Part shown: one piece after another, positions 54,699-64,000 of the stretch
Numbering within the stretch: the stretch's first letter is position 1
Layout: every line of letters begins with the position of its first letter
Source: Phaeosaccion multiseriatum
Taxonomy: Eukaryota; Ochrophyta, other classes
NCBI GenBank assembly: GCA_965112735.1
Contig: OZ218959.1
Location: forward strand, 1,426,001 to 1,490,000
DNA: 64,000 nt
Direction of reading: 5' to 3'
The notes under the pieces: model-generated
What the model was told of the DNA's origin: nothing
Databases searched by the model: none
What the model saw: the letters and a program-made list of their open reading frames with translations, nothing else
Program-made: the position numbers and the translations under genes

Positions 54699-57600
54699 AT
54701 GGGCGCCCGTATCTTGGCTTTGCTGGGGATGGCGTCGATGGTTGCCGCCCGGCAAATCCTATTCGGAGGTGAGTAGCTGGGGAGAGGCTGGACAGAGATG
54801 CAATTATGCCACCACTCCAGCCAAGCCATATGATAAAATCCTTGCCCTGCCTCGCTCCTTCCGCCCCTTCCCCCTCCGCGACGCTGCCCCGTGGGGAGCA
54901 GATAGTTTTACAGACAAGGGCAACATGTAAGTCATTGCTAAACATCTCCCCTTTTGCTGTACTAGCCTAGCTATAGCTATCTAGGCCCCAGGGTAGTCAG
55001 CCAAGAAAGTGCCCCAGGCCAGCCAGACCCACCACTCGCTCAGTCATCATCGCTCATGTTGCTCAGATCCTCCCCGCCCCCTGCCTGAGGGGCCATGTCG
55101 AAAGTCCGATATCCACCTGATAACCTCCCCGCCCATTCTTGCTGGCTGCTGCTGCTCGCTCCTCCTTCTGGTTCTTCTTCTACTACTACTACTGTCCGGT
55201 TCTTCACCCGACAGGCTGGCCATCTCGGGTGGTGTTTACCCCTCGCTGCCACCCTACTGCGATGGCGCGTTTACCAACGGGCTGCTGTGGTGGGAGCACC
55301 TGCTGGAGCAAGACGCGGTGGGCGACGAGGTGGTGAACTTTGCCGTTGCGGGCGGTAGTACCACGGATGCCTATTCGCCCACTGCGCCCGATTTCTTCCC
55401 CGGAACGCTGGCGGAGCAGGTAAGCAAGAGCGTGGCGGTGCGTGTTGTTAGGGTGGTGGCCTGTCACCCGTTTGACTACCGGTGGTTGATATGGGTACTA
55501 CTGCCCGCCTTCCCCCGTCGCTGCTAGGGACTGGCCCACGCCACGTTGAGTATATGCCTGCTCTCGACTTTCTTCTCTTCTCGCTTGGGCGAATTTGAGA
55601 GAAAGCGCCCGTGGCATCGCCCACCACCACGTCAGAAGGGCGTCGAGGGCTTTGGACCGAAGTCACTTTCACGGCACCTCTCCTCTACTCTCTGTCTGAC
55701 CTCCCTCCCGCCCTCCCGCCCTCCCTCCCTCCCTCCCTCCCTCCCTCCCTCCCTCCCTTCCCTCTACCTACCTACCTACCTACCTACCTACCTACATACC
55801 TACCGACCTAACTACCTACCTACCTATCTACCTACCTACCTACCTACCTGCCTTCCTCCTTCCTTCCCACTTACCTACCCCCCTTTTCTTCCTTCCTTCC
55901 TTCCTTCCTTCCTTCCTCCCCACCTACCTACCTCCTCCTACCTACCTACCTACCTTCCTACCTCTGCCTTTCTTCGCTCCCCTTACGATCGGTCTTCGCT
56001 CTCTCCTCGCCCCCCTCACAGGTCAAAGCCTATGTCGCCACCGGGCCGACTCCCGTGTCCGACCAGTTGTCCGTCATCACCGGCAAGAACGACATGATCC
56101 GCTTCTTCTATGCCCATGCCCGCTCCTTCGACGAAGGAGACGACGTGTCCGCCACAGACTTCCTGGCGCTTTACGCGCTCGACTTGGCATCCCATCTGCA
56201 GACGCTGCTGGCCACTTCGCCCGAAACCGTGTATGTGTGGGGCACCTCCATCGAGCCCGAAGAGTACGCTGTCCGACTGGGGCAGGACCCTTCCCTACTG
56301 GCGCTTGTCACGAGCGTCTTCGGCAGCATCGAAGGCGGGCTGGCGGCGGCACAGGAGCTCTCCGGGGCCATCAACGGGGCTACACAGTCCGTCATTGCGC
56401 AGCTGAGGCAGGCCCAGCCCTGCGCTGACATCCGCTATATGCATCTCGACAGCGTGGTGCGCAAGACCGTTGACCAGGCTGTGGTAGAGGGACTAGAGAT
56501 TGCCACACCCTGCATGGTGGCCGTCGGAGAGGCGGAGGTAAGATGGGGGTGAGGAAAATGGGAATCGTTAAATGTGTGGTGGGTGGGTGGGTGGGTGGGG
56601 CCTTGACTTCGTGGGGGTTGGCAGTCCTTTGCGGTCCGCCTTCTCCTTGCGTCTTGTCTTTCACTTTCCACTTCGGCACCATGATGTCATGGTTGTTCAC
56701 AAGTATCCAGTGACGTGCATGCATCCAGTCAGCCAAACGATGAAAGACTCAACATCACAGCCATTATATTTGTTTTGCTTCGCTCATACTAATTTCGTCT
56801 TTGTTCGGAACCCCGATCAATCACAGGGCACCTTTGGGTTCCACGAGTGCCTCGTTGCCAAGGGCATTGTCAACAGTGGCCCCCCGACTTGCGAGGACGT
56901 ATCGGGTACCACAGTGGGGGGCTGTGCACAGGTGTGCGACGACCCCGACAACTACCTCTTCTACGACGGCATCGGGCACTTGAGCGAGAAGGGGCACGAG
57001 ATTACAGCAGCCTTCATGCTGGAGGCATATATCGAATGGGAGTCTGCCTCCCTCTGCATGACCACCACAGACAGTGCGCCTGTGCCCGGGGAGGACCCCT
57101 GCACCCTCGTGTGCGCCTCAGTCAACCCCAACGAGCCCTGTATGACGGACTCGTCCTGCGCGAATGGAGGCCTCGGTTGCAACGCCTTGGGTAAGCGAGT
57201 GGTGTGGCGTGGCGTGGGTAGTGAGGGAGTGAGTGCGCTTCTTTGTGTGCTTGCTAGAGCGCTTGGCTTGGCTTGGTTTGGCCTGGCTTGGCTGTGTCTA
57301 TGCTGCGAAAGTGGTCCAACCCAACCCCCCCCTCGCTGCGTGGCCCTTACTCTGCACCGTTGTGTACCCCTTGGCTGCTGGCTGCCTACAGGAATGGAGT
57401 CTTGCCGCTTCTGCGAGTTCGCCGGCTTTGAGACCATCCGCTGCAGCAGCGGAGACTTCGGGGTGGAGGAGAGCGAGGAGAGCGAGACCTCCATGGAGAG
57501 CGAGGAGTCCGCCTCCTCCTCCTCCTCCTCCTCCTCCTCCTCCTCCTCCTCCTCTTCCGACTCCTCCGATCATGACGCGGAGTGCAGATGCCCTGGCTTC

Positions 57601-57726
57601 CTCCCCAGCGGAGAAGCACATACATGCGTACGCGACCCGTCCTGCGCGAGTGGCGGACTGGGCTGTAACGCCGGAGGACAGACTCTGTGTCGCTTCTGCG
57701 GGTCTGGACGTTTCGACGATTGCTGA
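54699..57726 (+). CDS. Secreted GDSL/SGNH-family esterase with two Cys-rich modules
   Basis: Six exons: 54699-54768, 54902-54926, 55215-55419, 56022-56537, 56827-57190 and 57392-57726, giving 504 residues. A signal peptide (MGARILALLGMASMVAARQ) precedes LFGDSFTDKGN, the GDSL block with the catalytic Ser; this block is assembled from three exons, one only 25 bp. Block 2 is FAVAGGSTTD, block 3 TGKNDMIRFF and the Asp/His block YDGIGHLSEKGH. The family hydrolyses acyl or acetyl esters of lipids or polysaccharides. The tail carries CMTDSSCANGGLGCNALG and CVRDPSCASGGLGCNAGGQ, each followed by CRFC, separated by a Glu/Ser linker with a TCC-encoded Ser run. The same module occurs in the genes at 6.6 and 61.7 kb. 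The Asp-His spacing is one residue longer than the usual DxxH. Confidence 0.87.
55690..55975 (+). repeat. (CCCT)/(CCTA)/(CCTT)n in the GDSL gene intron
   Basis: Pyrimidine-rich tetranucleotide tracts in the intron between exons 55215-55419 and 56022-56537. Confidence 0.9.
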
Positions 57727-57777
57727 GCGAAGATAGTTGGTATATATTTTATTGACTTAGTAGGAATCACCTAAGAG

Positions 57778-57993
57778 TGTCGACCCCTGACACCTTACGA
57801 TAGCGCGCCGGCTGGCGCCGGCTGATAGCGGACAGCGCGCCGGCTGGCGCCGGCCGATAGCGGATAGCGCGCTGGCTGGCGTCGGGATAGCGGATAGCGC
57901 GCCAGCGATAGCGGATAGCGCGCCGGCTGGCGTCGGGATAGCGGATAGCGCGCCAGCGATAGCGGATAGCGGATGATATGTCAGGGGTCGACA
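57778..57993. mobile_element. Short element with perfect 15 bp terminal inverted repeats and a GC-rich palindromic core
   Basis: tgtcgacccctgaca (57778-57792) and its complement tgtcaggggtcgaca (57979-57993) bound 216 bp. The interior is four to five related blocks of gcggatagcgcgccggctgg with cgccgg or cgtcgg ends, rich in GCGCGC, GCCGGC and GGCGCC palindromes. aagag lies directly before the left end (57773-57777) and two bases after the right end, a possible imperfect target duplication. It has no coding capacity and begins 52 bp after the GDSL stop codon. Confidence 0.6.
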
Positions 57994-58010
57994 TCAAGAG
58001 TGAGCGAGGC

Positions 58011-58061
<51 letters not shown>

Positions 58062-58253
58062 GGTGTGTGAGTGTGTCTGGCTGTACCTCTGTGTCTCCGG
58101 GGCCCTCGAGGGGGCGGTTACTCCCCCTCTTGGGCGGGGAGGGGGAGTGGTTGAACATCTGTGGTTGTCTAAAAGTAACACATTCATTTTCTCTCACAGC
58201 ACGACAGTTGGTTCTTCGATTAGCAAACTCGGCATTCAACACCTTTTTTTTCC
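57994..58253. other. Short intergenic region with (GT)n
   Basis: (GT)n at 58013-58070, then the leader of the next gene. No recognisable promoter motif. Confidence 0.5.
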
Positions 58254-60382
58254 ATGACCGCCCTTGCAGCAGTCCTGCTCCTCGTGGCCTGTTTGCTGCT
58301 CGGAGCGAAGCACGGCAGAAGCTTCTCCTTGGCACCACCAGCGGTAGTATCGGCGGGATGTGGCAGGCGGCCCTCCCGTTGTTGCAAAGGACGGGCGCTT
58401 GTGCAAGAGTGTAGTAGTAGCACAGAGAAGAGGAGGAGAAGCAGGAGCAGTACTTTTATAGGGTTAGTTAGATGTAGGACTTGCACATGCACATTGCAAG
58501 CAAAGCCTACAGAGGCAGCAGTAGAAGCAGCACCAGTAGTCGTAGCAGGAGCAGCGGGGGCGGACAGCGAGAAAGAAGAGGGGAAGGAAGGTTCTCGGCG
58601 TCAGAGCATTGGACAAGTGGAGAAGGTGTTTGAAGAATGGGCAAGAGGAGAAGCAGGAATAAAAGCGGATAAGGTGATGCACGCTTGCTTCGACGGGCTG
58701 CGCGGCATCGGAGCCACGGCGGCCATTGCCCCCAAAGAGACGTTGATCACCCTCCCGTTAGCGTCCACGCTGCTGGCGTCGGAGAACGAGAAAGCTTCTC
58801 CGTTCAAGGCTTTTGTGCGAGACGATCAGTGGGATGTGCAAAAGCTGCACGTCAAGCTGGCGCTAAAGCTGCTGTGGGAGAAGTTTCGCGGTCCACGGTC
58901 CTCGTTACATCGATACGTAGAGCTCCTGCCCTCCAAGGGCGAGTTCGACACGCCGATCCACTGGTCGAAGGAGAGGCTTGCTTCCCTGCGCTACCCCAGC
59001 TTGAGCGAGTCAGCGGTGCGCCAGAGGCGGAGCTGGACGGCGCTGTTCACCACTCTCACCAAGGCCAAGTGCCTCACTGGTGTGGACGAGGAAGACCTCG
59101 TGTGGGCTCTTGAATGCGTCTTGTCCCGAGCCTTTACGGGCAAGTTTGGCAGCAGTCGGCCCCTGGCAGCCGCTTGCTTTGGGGCCTCGCTGCTGTGGGG
59201 CTCATGGAGCATCTACACAGACCAGGACTGGCCTCTCGTCTTCGCCTCTGCGCTCTTTACGCTGCCTGTGCTGTGGAAGGAAGGACGAAGTCTGCTGAGC
59301 AGTGCCAAGCAAGAAATGGTGCTCGTCCCCTTCATCGACTCTATGAATCACGTCACCACCGCCCAGTCCTCGCTGGGGCTGGACCTTCTGTCAAACTCGT
59401 TCACCATCTCCACCGACAGCCCCGTGGCGGAGGGAGGGCAAGTCCTCATCTCCTACGGACGCAAAACCAATGACGAACTCGTCCAGTTCTACGGCTTTGT
59501 GGAGGAGAACAACCCCGCTGACACGTATACTGCCATCCTCTCTCCCTCTTCCAGCCCTGATGACCCTGTTGCCAGTCAAGCCTTGGCCCTTAGGGAGGAC
59601 ACTCTGCAGAGGGCGGGGCTCTTTTCGGCCGTGCAGCGCCTAACGGTGGGGCGCAACGGCGTGCTTTCCCCCCAGACCACAGCTGCCGTGAGGTGCCTCT
59701 TGGCGACTGATGCGGACTGCGAGGCTGAGCTCGACAAGAACAAGAAGCAAGGGGAGGCTTTCATGCAGCCTCTTGCGAGTGAGGGGCATGTCTGGACGCA
59801 GTTCGAAAAGGTGAGGGGGGTGGCGGGGGGCGGAGGGGAGTCCCTGGGCGAACGGGGAGGAGGAGGAGGAGGAGGAGGAGGGAGGGGGGGGGGAGGGGGA
59901 TAGGGGAGGGGGAAAACGTGGGTGGGGGGGAGGAGGAGGAGGACGTGGGGGGTGACGTAGGGGGGAGGGGGGGAGGAGGAGGATGAGGAGGAGAGAGGAG
60001 GAAGAGGAGGAGGAGGAGGAGGAGGAGGTGGAGGAGGAGGAGGAGGAGGAGGAGGAGGAGGAGGAGGAGAAGAAGAAGGGGGAGGAGGAGGAGCAGGATA
60101 GGGGGGGGGGGACGTTGCAGTGGGTGTGGTGGAATTAGGTGTGCGGCCCGTTCTGAAGCTCTCCTCCTCCTCCTCCCCCTCCTCCTCCTTCTTCTTCTTT
60201 GGACGTTATCCCCTCTCCTGCTGTGCTTGCCGCAGGTGCTGGAGCAGGAGATGGAGCGATTCGGAGTCGCAGACACAGAAGACTCAGAGCTGGAGTCCTC
60301 CGACCCCCTTGTGGGACGGTTCCGAGTCGAGAAGGCCAGGGTGCTGCGGGAGGCGCTGGCGGCGGTCAAAGGGCGAGGTTAG
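58254..60382 (+). CDS. SET-domain protein-lysine methyltransferase (Rubisco LSMT/SETD3-like), probably plastid-targeted
   Basis: Two exons, 58254-59810 and 60236-60382, phase 0, 567 residues. The N-terminus (MTALAAVLLLVACLLLGAKH) is a signal peptide followed by GRSFSLAPPA, like the Phe-containing cleavage site that starts the transit peptide in secondary red-plastid algae. The next 80 residues are basic, Ser/Ala-rich and low complexity. The SET core has LITLPLASTLL, VPFIDSMNHVTT at about 358-366 (the xPxxDxxNH motif) and YGRKTNDELVQFYGFVEEN at about 399, the S-adenosylmethionine and pseudoknot region of this subfamily, followed by a C-terminal helical Rubis-subs-bind-like part. Targets in relatives are Rubisco large subunit, aldolase or actin; the substrate here is unknown. 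Plastid targeting is inferred. Confidence 0.85.
59811..60115 (+). repeat. (GGA)n tract from the 5' splice site of the SET gene intron
   Basis: The donor gtgaggggggtggcgggg leads straight into GGA and GGGGGA repeats. Confidence 0.9.
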
Positions 60383-61667
60383 ACTCGCACCCGGAGAAGT
60401 GCAACTGAGGGCGCGAATGCCGCACTACTCAGGGGAACCTTGATACTTGTACTTGAACCATGCCTATTCGACAATCTATTCGATGAGTCACGTGCAGGCA
60501 CTCTGAGAGCTCCTGCCCTCGGAGCTCCGAGGGAGAGACCTGAGTCAGGTAAAGAATCCTGAATCCTGATTAGTCAATGAATTCCTTGAAGAATTTCTCA
60601 TTTCACTTTGAGGTCGCAAGCGATCATCTGGAGAGAAGCCGGGACGGTGGAAGAAGGAAGGAGGGCATCGCTATCACGATGAGGAGGGCACGTTACCTCA
60701 CGGACTCACACACGCACGTGCGTACGCACTGCGAACTCCAAGTTGAGCCGTGTGTGAGCGCGTGCGTGGCCTATGGAGAAGTGCAGTCGTGAGTGTGTGC
60801 GCGCGTGAGCGAGAGTGCGCGGCCGCGTGCCTGAGTGAGCACTTCTCCGCGAGAGAGGGTTGCTGACTCTCTCTGTCTCTCCCTCTCTCTCTCTCTCTCT
60901 CTCTCCCTCTCTCTCTCTCTCTGCCAGTCGACCTCCCGACTGGCTCACACTCTGACGCCAGCACGCACCCATCCTCGACTTGACTCTCCCCACCGCGAGA
61001 GAACAGCAGCAGAAAACCAAACAAAATTCAACGCCATAAATTTTTCCATACACCACACCACCAAACTCCTCTCTGCTTCAACGTTGCCCTCTTCCATGCT
61101 CTCAATCCGCATTCACAATTACAATAATTGACGACAGAAAAGCGGAAAGTGGGTGAAAAAATGGCCACCCAACCACACATATTTTGATATTGGTTTTTGT
61201 GCGTCTCTCACGTTTTGTCGGCCTTCCGGATTGAGAGAATGGGCTTTGTTTGGGGGTTATTGGGTCCTTGATTTCTGTGAGGTAAGGGTTTAAAGCCACA
61301 AGGGACGTAGTCGAGCAGCCGTCACCCTCCATACCATCCCGCCACAACGCACACGGTGAGGACAGCGAGAGAAGCTGCTTAAGCCACTCCTGGACTTTAA
61401 AAAAAGGGGCTGTGGGTCATCGCATCAGGGTATCAACTGGGGCAGCAGCAGGAGAGCGGGGGATAAGATTCGAGGGTCGCCCTGTGACAGACGTTTTTGC
61501 CCATTCGAATGCACAGGCGGTGCCACGCAGTGTCGTCCAAGACAACGCGTTCAGCCCTTCCGTGAGCGTGAGTGCTCACGAGCACGAGTGGACGGGCCGG
61601 GTATCAGGGGGAGGCGCTGCGGCAGCGAGTGCAGCAGAGGGTAACACCGAATAGAAGCGCTGGGGAG
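60383..61667. other. Intergenic region
   Basis: No gene is supported. (TC)n at 60866-60922; several CACGCACG and GTGCGTGC words around 60710-60830. The stretch from 61130 to 61667 should contain the promoter of the GH128-type gene; no TATA box was recognised. Confidence 0.5.
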
Positions 61668-64000
61668 ATGGCAACTGTCGGTGGGAGCCTTGTGGGGCTT
61701 GCGGTTTTGCTTTTCGCTACTGCAGAGACGCATGCATACAGCTGTAGCAGGAACACACTGCAAAACCAGGCAATTGGGGGTGCGTCCGTGAGCGATCCCG
61801 GCGCGCGGTCGCCCTTTCCCACTGTTTACGGCGGCGCGGTGATTAGTTACAGTGAGAGCCACTGCGCAGACTTGTGCTGCCAGGACACGAGCTGTGAAGC
61901 CGCGAGCTTCGACAAGGAGGAAGCACTGTGCTATCTCAAAGCCTCCGCGGGTGGCTCGTATACCAGCTCTAACCAGTTCACATCGTTCAATAACTTCCAG
62001 CGTTCGGGGGGGGCCACGTCAACCTCCAGCTACACAGCAGCGCCGTCTTGCTCCAACAAGAAGGGCATTGCAAGGCAGCTGACCTCAGGCTCTGAGGTGT
62101 CCTCTCTGGCGCCCGGCATCACCTGGTGGTATGATTGGTCACCGGGTGAGACCATGCCGGATGACGTCGTGCAGGCGACCCAGGACAATGTGAGTGGGAG
62201 TGAGTGAGTGAGGGGTTCGGAAGGATGGGCTGCATGGGCGTGAACAGAGTGATGCCTTGTGCATGGGATAGATTTGCACAGGGCTAGATGCTATAAGAGG
62301 TGGGTGGGTGGCCCCCTGTTACCCTTATCTGCGTCCTTGGCTTTGTGTAACTCCCCGCTGTTGCTCCTCGCACCTCGTCTCACCCCCTCCCCCCATCTAT
62401 CATGTTTGTGTGACCCACCTACCTGCCACTCATCCTCACCTACCACCCCCTACAGAACCTTGAATTCGCCCCCATGATCGCCCTCCCAAGCGAGGAAAGC
62501 AAGCTCGACAACCCCAACCTTGCGCGACTCACAGACGCCGGCAACGTGCAGGACTTCCTCTTCCTCAATGAGCCCAACTTCATGGAATACGCTGCCTCCA
62601 CGCCCTCCCAGGCTGCCAGCCTCTACTCGCAAGTTCGCTCACACTCGAGCGTGAGCCGGCTCAACAATGTCGGTCCCGGCATGAACTACTGCGGCACCAA
62701 CTGCGTGGGTAACGGGGACCCCATCCAATGGCTCGACGAGTTCTACGGAGCCACGAGCTTCAGCAACGAATTGTCCAGGGTGTCGATTCACAGGTCAGTC
62801 ACTTCAGTCGCTCCCCGATTTTTTTTTTGATTTTTTGTTTCGTTCGTGTGTTTGTGTTCGTTGCAACAGAAGTGTATGTGTGTGGTGCCAACGGCAGCAG
62901 CAAGGAGGAGGAGGAGGACTCTAATAGCTGTACCACTCTCCCATTTATATGTAGTTTGCTGCAACGGTTGAGGAGGAGGGCAGCAGTCTCTCGCGTTTGC
63001 TTTTCGCTCATCATAGACCCACCCCCCCTCTCTTCTCTCACAAACGACAGTTACACCTGCGGCGTGCAGTACCTCAACAAGCACATCCACGCCTACCTCA
63101 AATACGGCCGAAAGGTGTGGGTCACCGAGTTTGCATGCGGCGAGGGACCCTCCCTCAGCAGGCAGCAGGGGTATATGCCGGACGCTCTCCTCCTGCTCGA
63201 GCTACACCCCGAGGTGGAACGTTACGCCTGGTTCAGCTACCCGGCCATCTCAGGCTCCAACCTCTTGAACTCCAGCGGAGGCTTGAGCGACCTTGGAAGG
63301 ACGTACGTCAACACCTACCCCAGATGTGGCGGTAGCGCACGCGCAGCTCCACCTGCACCCCCCGCGGCAACCCCGCAACCAACCCCACGACCAACCCCAC
63401 GACCAACCCCACAACCCACTGCTGCTGCCCGAGAAGCCGCCCCGACACCTGTACCGAACGCACCGGCGGCTCCCGGGCGTCCGGCCCCTTCACCTCCTGC
63501 CCTGCCACGTGCCGCTCCGGACTTCTTTGCGATCAACGAGTGCACCGTGGGTGCGTGCGGCGTGGGCGAGCAGACGTGCGAGGTGTGGGCAGGCTGCATC
63601 AACGGAGGGCCGGGATGCATCGACTCTGTGTGCAGGTAAGGTGGGAGGGGATTGTATTGTAGTATCTTTTCCCTCTTTTTGGTGTGCTGCAAGCCATGTC
63701 GTGGCCCACCGACGAGACTTGGTTCTCAAGGTTTGCTTTTCTTGTTCTGTTCACTCGCTGATTTTATATCATTGCCCCACCTACCCCACTCCCTCACCAA
63801 CTCACTGCCTCCCCCCCCCCTTCCCCCCCCACTTTCCTTGCTTCAAACTCAATTCTCACCTCCTTACCTCCCTACTCCAGGTACTGCGGCTTTAAGGAGT
63901 TCCCAAGGTGTGCCTCCAGCCCCACCTCCCCCAGTCCGAACCCTTCCCCGACTCCTCCGGCGTCAGCGCCGCAGTCTTCCAGCTGCGCCGGCGTGGGCGC
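61668..64000 (+). CDS. Secreted PAN-like/GH128-type glycoside hydrolase with Cys-rich module (3' end outside window)
   Basis: Exons 61668-62189, 62456-62793, 63051-63635 and 63881-64000 (open at the window edge), phases 0, 2 and 2. A signal peptide (MATVGGSLVGLAVLLFATAE) is followed by a small Cys-rich PAN/Apple-like domain (SHCADLCCQDTSCEAASFD). The catalytic domain then shows KKGIARQL, WWYDWSPG, LEFAPMIALPS, FLFLNEPNFMEY and KVWVTEFACGEG. These match the glycosyl hydrolase catalytic core of Asl1-like proteins (GH128), which act on beta-1,3-glucans; the Glu residues in NEPN and TEF are the expected acid/base and nucleophile. A Pro/Thr-rich linker (TPQPTPRPTPRPTPQPT) leads to CINGGPGC..CRYCGFKEFPRC, a variant of the module in the GDSL and Cys-rich genes, and a further Ser/Pro linker. 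A role in cell-wall glucan remodelling is inferred. Confidence 0.87.

Overview
This is nuclear DNA of a protist. Genes are split by many short introns with GT..AG ends (one GC..AG). Introns are crowded with microsatellites and minisatellites, and several products carry signal peptides. One protein (58254-60382) begins with a signal-peptide-like stretch followed by a Phe (SFSLAPP), which resembles the two-part plastid presequences of algae with secondary red plastids. I therefore favour a photosynthetic heterokont or haptophyte-like alga, with moderate confidence. No bacterial features, CRISPR arrays or rRNA/tRNA genes were seen.

Layout. 1-1.2 kb: 3' end of a conserved protein. 1.64-1.87 kb: duplicated last-exon fragment of the next gene. 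2.8-6.3 kb (+): phytanoyl-CoA-dioxygenase-like secreted protein. 6.6-13.3 kb (-): secreted Cys-rich protein whose N-terminal half is built from seven phase-0 mini-exons, each a 16-19 residue repeat. 13.4-25.1 kb: five tandem ~2.4 kb units, each with a two-exon coiled-coil/Ser-rich/Cys-His protein gene; copies 2, 4 and 5 are intact, 1 and 3 are frameshifted. 25.5-41.4 kb (+): 33-exon myosin with GYF, WW, motor, MyTH4 and SH3 domains. 42.0-51.9 kb (-): very long membrane protein with three copies of a roughly seven-helix module, carrying a 400 bp foldback MITE in one intron. 52.3-54.0 kb (+): tail-anchored cytochrome b5. 54.7-57.7 kb (+): secreted GDSL/SGNH esterase with Cys-rich modules. 57.8-58.0 kb: short element with 15 bp terminal inverted repeats. 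58.3-60.4 kb (+): SET-domain protein methyltransferase of the Rubisco-LSMT/SETD3 type. 61.7-64.0 kb (+, runs off the end): secreted PAN-like plus GH128-type glycosidase with the same kind of Cys-rich module.

The genes do not form one pathway. Two themes stand out. First, three secreted proteins (6.6, 54.7 and 61.7 kb) share one Cys-rich module, two of them fused to carbohydrate-active or esterase domains, suggesting cell-wall or extracellular-matrix work. Second, duplication acts at every scale: mini-exons, protein modules, whole genes and intron repeats. All exon models were built by eye from splice consensus and reading-frame continuity, with phase checked at every junction.
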